Origin: Corynebacterium aurimucosum ATCC 700975
Lineage (GTDB): Bacteria > Actinomycetota > Actinomycetes > Mycobacteriales > Mycobacteriaceae
Reading direction: 5' to 3'
Assembly (NCBI RefSeq): GCF_007672725.1
Contig: NZ_VDTC01000001.1
Location: forward strand, 124,001-188,000
DNA: 64,000 nucleotides
Below are positions 52,638 through 60,448 of this stretch, one piece after another; the stretch's first letter is position 1; each line of letters begins with the position of its first letter. A program made the position numbers and the translations under genes. The notes under the pieces were generated by a model. It had not been told where the DNA came from, did not search any database, and was given only the letters and a program-made list of their open reading frames with translations.

Positions 52638-55600
52638 CTATTGCTGGTTCATCATCGCAGCATACTTTTCATACGCCGCCGCCAAGTCTGCTTCGCGGTC
52701 CAATGGTGCAAACGGATACTCAAAGGTGTACTCGACTCCCGACTGCGGATGCGTCCACGTGCGTTCCTCTTCCGAGAGTTGCTGCCCATCCTTGAGCTTC
52801 TTCTCCAGCTTCAGGATCTCCTTGGGTACCTTGCGACCATTTGCGTCGTACAAGTCTTCCTGGTCATAACGCCTCATTACCGGGAACTGCGTCCGGTAGA
52901 TCATCAGCAACTCATCCAGAGTGACTCCCAACGACAAAGCGACCATGGCATCGATTTCGTTCTGGGCGTGGAAGCGGTCGCGAGCGTTGCGAATTGGTGT
53001 ATCGATGGTCCACACGGTTTTCTGCAAGTTGTTCCAAAGCGACGCGTACGCATTGGTAAGGGCATTCAGTTCAAGGAATTTTCTGGACACCAAAGGTTTC
53101 AACTCCGGTGCGACCGAAAACGGCAACTGCTCAATGACACTGGCATACAGATTCGCTACACCGACTGACCTCACGACGAAATCTGAAAGCAGGCTTGATA
53201 GCACTGCTCCTGCGAGCACCGTATTTTCTTCTGATTCAATGGCCACCCCAGAAATGGCGGCACCTGAGATTGCGCTCCGCTTGGGAATTAGAGCGGAATA
53301 AAGAGTTCGGAATCCTGTAGTAGCCGCCATCTTTCTCCATGCGAAGCGATAAAAGCTACGATCCTCAACTTCTTGTCCATCGTCCCGTCTGTGAAAGGTA
53401 TACCCAGCGTCATAACTCACTTCGCTTCGATCAGGAAGAAACGCCGTCGCTGGAATGAAGTCATCAGAGACGGCCTCGAGATCAATTTCGGACCAATCCT
53501 GGTTGTGCTTCATCGTCGGGTTCGGCTGCTTGATCATCGGCGTTGAAATACCAAGATGCGGCCCCTGAAGAATCGCATCATCCCAGCTATCTGGATGTTG
53601 CCAAGAAGAATCGAAATAGCCAGCCTTTTTATCTGCAGTCTCATGCCAACCATTGGAAAACTTGAGGCCCAGAGACTTAATACGTGGTGTCTCGGCAAGC
53701 TTCGCCAAGACAGCTGCGGCCTCACTGTTTACCGAATAGACGGTGCGGGTCTCAAGCAATGGAGCACCCGATTCCTCGATGATCGAGTTCCACACCTTGA
53801 GTGTGTCCTCGTCGACGGTGATGATGCGATCGCGGTGTGGGCGCAAGTCCCATTTGCCGTCATCGTCTTTAAAGCCCGGAAGGTTTCCAGAGCCATCATG
53901 ATTGAAGGAGTCGATGACTGTTCGCGGGTGATAGAGCGACGCTGCGGAAACGAAACTCGGTCGTTTATGTCGCTGTCCGTAAACATGAATTCCATACGAG
54001 TTGTGATGGTCGACATCAAACAGAACAAGCTCGTTAATGAACTGCCAGTGCCTGCGCAACCGTCGATAAGCACCTGCCCTCAGCGCTGCGGCCTTTTTCT
54101 CCGTGAAGTGCGACTCGGGGTGGATGAGTGAGATGATGCCGTTCTCAGCGGCATTAGCCCACGTGCGTTCCATGAAACCGCGGTAGAGATCGGGCTGTTG
54201 GTTTTGGAGGTGCGGGTAGCGGGTGACGTCGCCAAGCACTGCGGAGGTGACCACTGCTTCCGCGAGGCCCTTAGAGAGGGTCTCAAGCACGGCGTCATTG
54301 TCGGCGAGAAGTTCGCGGCGCTGTCTCTTCTCTGTCTGGGTGGGCTTGTTGGCAAGACTGAACCAGGGGTCATGTTCAGACAGCAGTGCGTCCATGTCGG
54401 TTCGCGGGCGCACCCACGGCGGGTTGCCCACCTGGAAGTCGAAGCCGCCCTTAGCCATGACGGTGGCGAAGTCCAGGTCCCAGTGGAAGAAGGCTTGTTC
54501 CTGGGCAATGGTGTTGGCGGTCTGCAGCCAGGGGTGTGCTTCGAAGACGTCCTCGTAGCGCAGGCGGCCGGAGGTGGAGCGGTCGAGTGATTCGACGTAG
54601 TCCAGTTCGTCCCAGGACATGTCGAAGCCGAAGGCGTACTGGTTGTCCTTGCGGTAGCGCTTCTGGCCTTCATTGGGGATACCGAGGAGGTCCTGCATGG
54701 TGGCGAGGTACTCGGTGATATCGGGAAGCTCATCGGTGGCGGTAACCGGCCAGTACCAGAGTGCGTTCCAGGCGTTCATGGCGGTGCGCAGGCGAAGGTA
54801 GGCGCCCTCGTTGTTGTGGAGGAGTTCTTCTTCCACCTGGGCGCGGGTGACCACGTCAGTGCGCTTGGCGGTGTTGGGTTCCTGACCCCACAGATCCAGG
54901 TCACGGCGGACTTGGTCCTCGGCGATGCGCAGGCGGATAAGGGAGAGCTCCCAGAGGCGCTCGACCTGGTTGGACAGTGCGGTGGCGAGTTTGGTCTGTG
55001 TCTTGTTCAGTGGCTTGCAGATGGATTTTTGCCAGGCCTTCATGGCCTTGATTTCGTCCGCCGCGAGGTTCTTTAAGTCCTTGGCGTCCACGGCACTTCC
55101 CCAGCCGTGGCTGGGGACTAGGAAGTGGTGAATGCGCCCGGTTGGGTGCTGGTCCGTCTCGTTGGCATCGATGGCCTCCGCTAGTTGCTTCAGCGGATGG
55201 TGCTGCGGGGACAGCGTGAGATAGTTCTGAACTCCCTTCTTCTTCGATGCGGTGGTGGAGACTTCCTTGGCACTGAAGGTGGAGCGGGTAGCACCCACCA
55301 GCGAGTTGCCGTGGCGAAGGTGCAGGCCGAACCAAGGGGCTTTGAGCTCCTTGGTCATGGTGTTGAGCCACAGGGAGATTTCGGCGAGCTCCACGGCGGT
55401 TTTGTTGAGGTCCACGCCGTAGACCTGGTGCAGTGCGATGGAAGCCTTGACCTTTTGCAGCTCCTGGGTGCGGTCCTCACCGGGGATTTCCTTGCCCAGT
55501 TCGGCTTGCTTCTTGTTCAGGTAGAGCTCTGCGAGCTGGTTTACGGCTTCCACGGCGAAGGCACCGGAGCCCATGGCGGGCTCACAGATGGTGAGGGTGA

Positions 55601-57305
55601 GGATATCATCGGCGTTGTCGATGCGGCCGGTTGCTTTGAGCTCTTCGATGGCCTGGCCAACGGTGAACTCGGTGATGACGGGTGGTGAGTAAAAAGACGC
55701 GGAACGCTCGCGGTCACGGGAGGATTGGCGGTAGACAAAGCTGCCGCGGGCGTGGGTGCGCTGGACGCGTTCCACGCCGCCGTGTTCGCTTTCGCGGTCT
55801 TCGTAGACGATGGAATCCTGCGGGAGCGTGCGTGCTTGTGGTTCGGGAACCACCCAGGAGCCTTTGGAAGGATCGCCGTGCTTGGCTACTTCTACGAGGT
55901 CTTCTTGGGCGATGAAGCCGGTATAGGACATCAGGCCCTCGTAGACCTGGCCCAGCTCAGTCACGCCCAGGGTGGCGTAGGAGATGAAGCCGCGGTCACT
56001 GCCCCGCTTTTCTTTTGTGAGAAGGAGGTTCTGCAGGACCCGGTGCAGCGCCAGGTTGGAAAGCTTGACCTCATCGATGTAAGAGGTGGCTTCAGACTTG
56101 AACAGGTCCGCGTCGAGGTTGCGGAATTCCAGGCCGTCTTCGGTGGCGTTGGCGTCGTAAAGCTCGGCGCTTTCATCGTGCGGATCGTGGCCGCGGTTGA
56201 CGCGCTCAAAGAGCAGTTGGAGGCTTTCGTATAGGTGCGTGCCGTTTTGGGTGCGGTGCGTGGTGGGCTCGGTGAGGATGAGATCCCGCAGGCGGGAGAG
56301 GCCATAGCCTTCGTCATAGTCGTTGTCCCCGGTGGGCAGGATTTGGAGTTCCGGAGAGGATTCGGCGAAGAGGAGGAAGAGGATGCGGTAGAGGTAGCGC
56401 AGGGCTTGGTTGGCAAGTTCGTTGCCGTCGATGTCACTGTTCGTATGCTGCTGCGCTCTGCGCTGCAGGACGTCGTTGCCGATGATCTCAATCGAGGCCT
56501 TGATGGCACCACGCAGTTCCTCGGAGACTTTGACGGAGTGCTCGCGGGCTTGGGCTAGGGTGTCGAGCCACCAGGTGGTGCCGTCCGCACCCCGCATGGT
56601 GTGCTCGGCGGCGAGGATAGAGACGACTCGTGGGAGTTCGCCTTTGGCTTTCTGGTCGTTGCGCTCGACGGCGAGGCCTAGGTCCACGGCGAGGTAGCGG
56701 CCCAGCGGCCAGGTTTCGCGCTCCGCTAGGACTGCCCAGCGGCCGGCGAGAACCAGGATGAGATCGGGGGCTTGCTCGGTGAGGAAGAGCTCGCCGACGA
56801 GCTTGGCGGCGGTGATGCCGAGGGCCTTGGCCTCACCGTTCGAGTTCTGGTGGCCGAGCTCCGGGTCGACGTTAAGGAGCGGGGCGGTCGTGATGTCCTC
56901 GACTGAATCCATCTGCCCGGCGCGCAGGATGACCAGGGAGTGGTTCTTGTCCGCGGCGGCGTTCAGCGTGAGGGGCTGGCCGTTGCGGGAGAATTCCAGG
57001 CGCTGTGGCTGCGGGTAGCCAAAGGCCGCGGAGACAAGGTCGTAGACCTCGTGCAGTGCATCGTCGGTTGCCTCCATGGAGAGCGCGGAGAGCTTCGTAT
57101 GCAGTGCTTCCCTGCGGGAGGTCAGGCGCAACAGCGGGGATTGGGTGTGGTCGTGGCCGGCGTTCTTGGCGCCCTTGTCCGTTGCTTTCCACTCTTTGAC
57201 GGCTTCCTCCACGCGCTTGCCAAAGGAACTGCCTTTGTCATCGGTGGTGAGGTAGTAATCCGAGATCCATTCCTCGACGTTGATGATGGAATCGAAGTCT
57301 GCCAT
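52638..57305 (-). CDS. Eco57I/PglX-like adenine-specific DNA methyltransferase (defence operon gene 2)
   Basis: The 1555-residue protein has the SAM-binding motif CEPAMGSGAF (near 578) and catalytic NPPW in FQVGNPPWVRP (near 960), which mark an N6-adenine amino-methylase with a ~380-residue insertion. The N-terminal ~500 residues include RYLYRILFLLFAESSPE, like the helical region of PglX and type IIG enzymes, and the C-terminal ~300 residues resemble a TaqI-type target-recognition domain. No PD-(D/E)XK nuclease motif is obvious at its N-terminus, so it is probably a pure methylase that marks self DNA. Its start codon overlaps the SNF2 stop by one base (TAATG). It occupies the position of drmMI in class 1 DISARM. 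Confidence 0.85.
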   Translation of the reverse strand: MADFDSIINVEEWISDYYLTTDDKGSSFGKRVEEAVKEWKATDKGAKNAGHDHTQSPLLRLTSRREALHTKLSALSMEATDDALHEVYDLVSAAFGYPQPQRLEFSRNGQPLTLNAAADKNHSLVILRAGQMDSVEDITTAPLLNVDPELGHQNSNGEAKALGITAAKLVGELFLTEQAPDLILVLAGRWAVLAERETWPLGRYLAVDLGLAVERNDQKAKGELPRVVSILAAEHTMRGADGTTWWLDTLAQAREHSVKVSEELRGAIKASIEIIGNDVLQRRAQQHTNSDIDGNELANQALRYLYRILFLLFAESSPELQILPTGDNDYDEGYGLSRLRDLILTEPTTHRTQNGTHLYESLQLLFERVNRGHDPHDESAELYDANATEDGLEFRNLDADLFKSEATSYIDEVKLSNLALHRVLQNLLLTKEKRGSDRGFISYATLGVTELGQVYEGLMSYTGFIAQEDLVEVAKHGDPSKGSWVVPEPQARTLPQDSIVYEDRESEHGGVERVQRTHARGSFVYRQSSRDRERSASFYSPPVITEFTVGQAIEELKATGRIDNADDILTLTICEPAMGSGAFAVEAVNQLAELYLNKKQAELGKEIPGEDRTQELQKVKASIALHQVYGVDLNKTAVELAEISLWLNTMTKELKAPWFGLHLRHGNSLVGATRSTFSAKEVSTTASKKKGVQNYLTLSPQHHPLKQLAEAIDANETDQHPTGRIHHFLVPSHGWGSAVDAKDLKNLAADEIKAMKAWQKSICKPLNKTQTKLATALSNQVERLWELSLIRLRIAEDQVRRDLDLWGQEPNTAKRTDVVTRAQVEEELLHNNEGAYLRLRTAMNAWNALWYWPVTATDELPDITEYLATMQDLLGIPNEGQKRYRKDNQYAFGFDMSWDELDYVESLDRSTSGRLRYEDVFEAHPWLQTANTIAQEQAFFHWDLDFATVMAKGGFDFQVGNPPWVRPRTDMDALLSEHDPWFSLANKPTQTEKRQRRELLADNDAVLETLSKGLAEAVVTSAVLGDVTRYPHLQNQQPDLYRGFMERTWANAAENGIISLIHPESHFTEKKAAALRAGAYRRLRRHWQFINELVLFDVDHHNSYGIHVYGQRHKRPSFVSAASLYHPRTVIDSFNHDGSGNLPGFKDDDGKWDLRPHRDRIITVDEDTLKVWNSIIEESGAPLLETRTVYSVNSEAAAVLAKLAETPRIKSLGLKFSNGWHETADKKAGYFDSSWQHPDSWDDAILQGPHLGISTPMIKQPNPTMKHNQDWSEIDLEAVSDDFIPATAFLPDRSEVSYDAGYTFHRRDDGQEVEDRSFYRFAWRKMAATTGFRTLYSALIPKRSAISGAAISGVAIESEENTVLAGAVLSSLLSDFVVRSVGVANLYASVIEQLPFSVAPELKPLVSRKFLELNALTNAYASLWNNLQKTVWTIDTPIRNARDRFHAQNEIDAMVALSLGVTLDELLMIYRTQFPVMRRYDQEDLYDANGRKVPKEILKLEKKLKDGQQLSEEERTWTHPQSGVEYTFEYPFAPLDREADLAAAYEKYAAMMNQQ

Positions 57306-60289
57306 TAGCGTGCCTCTGCTTCGTTGGGATTGGAGTGGTCAGTGTCTGGGAGGATGAGCGCGAGCGGGCGCACGAGGGAGCGCTCCGGGGCCATGGATTT
57401 CAACAGCTCCTCGTCCTGGTGGATAAGGCGCTTGGTGTCCTTGATCTTGAGGGTCTGCTGACCGTCGTTGGCCTGCTGCCAGTGATCGGCGCGCTGCTGC
57501 CAGCCGGCGATGCGGTCTTGCGCGTGGTCCAGGTTGGTGTTCTTGACCACGGTGAGGTGGCTGTGCGCGGCCCCCACGGCGGCGGCGATGAGCTGGCCGG
57601 CGGTATCGGGGACGGCGAACTCGCCGGGGTTGATGGCGTTGTCCGTCAAACCAATGCGGCCCAGCCAGGCATAGATGTCTTCGTGGACCTCAATGTCCAC
57701 TGCCTGCATGCCGGCGGGGACGGCGAAGCCGAAGGGGCCTTCCGTGGCGGTGAGGAAGGTGCGGGAGAGCACCTGCCCGCGGGAGTTGGTCAGGGTTCCC
57801 ATGAGCAGCAGCGTGGGCGTATCCACCGCGCCGAGCACGGCGGGGATTTCGCTTTGCGTCATGTTCGTCAGGGCGCGGTCGGCGGCCCACTCGGAGACCG
57901 GGTGCAGCGGGCCGAGGAAGTGGGCGCGCGGCCAGGACTTCTCCGAGTCGCCTTCGCGCGCTGCCTTGAGGTGCTGGTTGCCGCGGCGCGCAGAGGTGGC
58001 GAGCATGAGGCGCTCGGTGACTTTGCGGTAGGACACGTAATCCTGCGGCAGGTAATCAAAGCGCCGGCACAGATCGCGCGGAGGGGTTAGCTCCGCGATG
58101 TCATTATCGTGCAGTACGTAGTCCACGCCACCGGCGCTCAACGGTTTATCGGCCGAATCTTGGTAGGCCTCCGCCAGGGCGTCACCGAGATAGTCCTTTT
58201 CCGCGCGGTAGAGGCTGTGGCGTACCGAGCGGCGCGACGGCGAGGGCGCGGTGTCGTTGGTGTGCTCGACGTCGTTGGTGCGCTCGGAATTGTCGGTGCT
58301 CTCGGCGTCGTCCGGGCCGCTGGTGGACGCGGCGGCGAGAAGGGCCCAGATATCGCCGTTTAGGCCGGAAGGGTTAGCGGCCTCCTCGGGTTCGGTGGCA
58401 CGCGCGGGCTTGGCGTGCGCGCCGGTGAGGATCTCCTCCGGGGAGGCCACGACCTCATCGAAGTCGCGCTCGTGCATGAGAACCGCGCGGATCTCATCTT
58501 CCTCCGCCTTGGGGTTGTGCTTGCCCATGAGCGGGGCGGCATCGCCGAGGAGTTGGTTGGCGGAATACTCGCGGTCAATGAGGCGGGTGAGCACGCGCAG
58601 CTCACCGATGGATTCGGCCACCTCCGCGTCCTTCGGGTCGAGCAGCAGGGAGGTAATCTCCGGCTCGTGCTCCTGGCCGTAGCGGTCGATGCGGCCGTTG
58701 CGCTGCTGGATGCGGATGAGCGACCACGGGATGTCATAGTGCACCAGGTGGTGGCACTGGGCGTGCAGGTTGACGCCTTCGGAAGCGACGTCGCCAGTAA
58801 TGAGCACACGGAGAGGGGTGTCGGTGCGCTTGAATTCGTCGATAAGCGCCAGCTGATCCGAATCCGACAGGCCACCGTGCATAACTTTCACCGCGCCCTT
58901 CGGGAGCTTGAGATGCTTGGCGACGTTCTCCCGCAGCCACCGCAAGGTGGCCACCCTCTCGGAGAAGATGACCACGCGGCGCTCGGAGCCCTTCTTGACG
59001 CCTATCTCCATAAGGTAGTCAATGAGCGCGGCGAACTTGTTGGAGTTTTCCTCGGTGACCTTGTTGTTGAGCTCGGCGAGGCGCTCCAGGTTGGCTTGCT
59101 CTTTGGGCTTGTCCAGCTTCTGGCGCGCGGCAATGGACTCCGCCAGCGCCGCCGGGGAGGACAGGAAGGCCTTGACCAAGGTCCAGGGGAAGAGGCGATC
59201 ATTCGCCGTGGTGGCCGGGCCGTTCACCCAATCCTCGGCGATGGCGCGCGCCACGGCATTTTCCTCCGGGGAGGCATCCACCAGGATGTTGCGGGGCTCG
59301 CCGCGCTTGGCCCACTTCTCCCCCACCACGGAGGCCACCTCCGGTGAATTGCGGTGGCGGCGGATGATGAGCTTCTTCGCAGCCTCCATGTCGATGGAGC
59401 CGTCCGGGAGGACGGAAAGCGGGTCGAGCAAGCGCAGGATTTCCTTGAAGGATTCCTCCCGCCCGTTGTGCGGGGTGGCCGAGGCCAAGATGAGGGACTC
59501 CGTCGTCGGCGCCAGCGTGCGGGCCAGCTCATTATTTTGGGAGCCGGCGTTCGTGGCATTGTGGATCTCATCGATGACCACGGCATCCCAGCGGACCTTC
59601 TCCAGCTGCGCGCGATACTTCGGCGCCTTGAGCGTGTCCATGGAGACGATGACGCGTGGGAAGTAGGTAAAGGGGTTCTTCGATGCCGGCAGTTTCTGGC
59701 GGACCTTCTGGATGCCCTGGCTGTCCAGGCGCACCAGCGGGATGGCGAAACGCGTCCACAGTTCCTGCTGGAACTGCTCCATGACGTGCTTGGGCGTGAC
59801 GACGAGGATGCGCTCTCCCCTGCCGCGGCGGATGAGCTCCGCCAGGATCATGCCGATCTCCAGCGTCTTGCCCAGACCGACGGCATCCGCGAGCAGAACG
59901 CGCGGGCGGATGCGCTCATCGGAGAGCGCCGACTTCACGGCGGAGAGCTGATAATCCAGCGGGTCCGCCAGCATCTGCGTGGCTACCTCCAACTGCTTTT
60001 GGTACAGCGGCACCGGTGTGCGGCGCAGCGTGGACTCCAGCCACAGGCGGGTGTGGCGAAACTGCGGTGACTCATCCGGGCGGACGGTGACGTTGGCGGG
60101 GTCGAAGACCTCGATGTCATCGAGCGCGGTGAAGAAGGTGGCGGTGGTATCGCGCACGTAGTCGCTCACACCGCGCGCCCGGATGCGGAAGCCGTCGGTG
60201 GTGCGCGCGACGTTGCTGACCAGCCAGTGCTCGTCGCGGCAGGAGATGGTCACGCCGGGGGCGAGCTGGGAGTAGTCGGAAAGGCTCAT
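57305..60289 (-). CDS. SNF2-like helicase, DrmD-type (defence operon gene 1)
   Basis: The 994-residue SF2/SNF2-type ATPase starts at ATG 60289. TACCTT lies 7 nt upstream and no ribosome site is present, so it is probably leaderless and marks the operon promoter. Walker A is ADAVGLGKTLE (near 136), Walker B DEIH (near 239), ASATPHNG motif III, and QQRNGRIDRYGQ motif VI (near 530). The first 100 residues look like a small beta domain typical of DrmD/RapA-like helicases. A Thr/Asn/Glu-rich linker (about 662-680) is built from three 18-bp tandem units. In class 1 DISARM a DrmD helicase precedes the methylase, as here. It may remodel or load the system on invading DNA. Confidence 0.85.
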   Translation of the reverse strand: MSLSDYSQLAPGVTISCRDEHWLVSNVARTTDGFRIRARGVSDYVRDTTATFFTALDDIEVFDPANVTVRPDESPQFRHTRLWLESTLRRTPVPLYQKQLEVATQMLADPLDYQLSAVKSALSDERIRPRVLLADAVGLGKTLEIGMILAELIRRGRGERILVVTPKHVMEQFQQELWTRFAIPLVRLDSQGIQKVRQKLPASKNPFTYFPRVIVSMDTLKAPKYRAQLEKVRWDAVVIDEIHNATNAGSQNNELARTLAPTTESLILASATPHNGREESFKEILRLLDPLSVLPDGSIDMEAAKKLIIRRHRNSPEVASVVGEKWAKRGEPRNILVDASPEENAVARAIAEDWVNGPATTANDRLFPWTLVKAFLSSPAALAESIAARQKLDKPKEQANLERLAELNNKVTEENSNKFAALIDYLMEIGVKKGSERRVVIFSERVATLRWLRENVAKHLKLPKGAVKVMHGGLSDSDQLALIDEFKRTDTPLRVLITGDVASEGVNLHAQCHHLVHYDIPWSLIRIQQRNGRIDRYGQEHEPEITSLLLDPKDAEVAESIGELRVLTRLIDREYSANQLLGDAAPLMGKHNPKAEEDEIRAVLMHERDFDEVVASPEEILTGAHAKPARATEPEEAANPSGLNGDIWALLAAASTSGPDDAESTDNSERTNDVEHTNDTAPSPSRRSVRHSLYRAEKDYLGDALAEAYQDSADKPLSAGGVDYVLHDNDIAELTPPRDLCRRFDYLPQDYVSYRKVTERLMLATSARRGNQHLKAAREGDSEKSWPRAHFLGPLHPVSEWAADRALTNMTQSEIPAVLGAVDTPTLLLMGTLTNSRGQVLSRTFLTATEGPFGFAVPAGMQAVDIEVHEDIYAWLGRIGLTDNAINPGEFAVPDTAGQLIAAAVGAAHSHLTVVKNTNLDHAQDRIAGWQQRADHWQQANDGQQTLKIKDTKRLIHQDEELLKSMAPERSLVRPLALILPDTDHSNPNEAEAR
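58250..58303 (-). repeat. Three 18-bp in-frame tandem repeats in the SNF2 helicase linker
   Basis: Units at 58250-58267, 58268-58285 and 58286-58303 encode three hexapeptides of the form E-x-T-(N/D)-x-x (EHTNDT, ERTNDV, ESTDNS). They lie in a disordered linker after the helicase core, so copy number could vary between strains without breaking the enzyme. Confidence 0.7.
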
Positions 60290-60389
60290 GGAGTCCAAGG
60301 TAGCAGCGGGGATGGACCTTTATGTGCAGATTGTTGCTCAGGAGTTCGAGTCAGGCGTCAGAATGCCAGAGGCAAACCTTTTGTCCTCG

Positions 60390-60423
60390 TAAAGGGGCAC
60401 CGCGAGATACTTAGGCCCCTTTA
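60390..60423 (-). terminator. Hairpin between the FAD/Fe-S dehydrogenase gene and the defence operon
   Basis: TAAAGGGGC (60390-60398) pairs perfectly with GCCCCTTTA (60415-60423). It is downstream of the dehydrogenase stop at 60449 on the minus strand and about 100 bp before the SNF2 helicase start, so it separates the two same-strand operons. The T run on the minus strand is weak. Confidence 0.55.
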
Positions 60424-60448
60424 GCGACACGTCGTAACCACCAACCTT

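Noticed and set aside
43684..60289. Operon considered as BREX/Pgl or type I restriction-modification
   Set aside because: The methylase is PglX-like, but there is no PglZ phosphatase, BrxC/PglY ATPase or BrxL, and no HsdS specificity subunit; helicase plus DUF1998 points to DISARM relatives.
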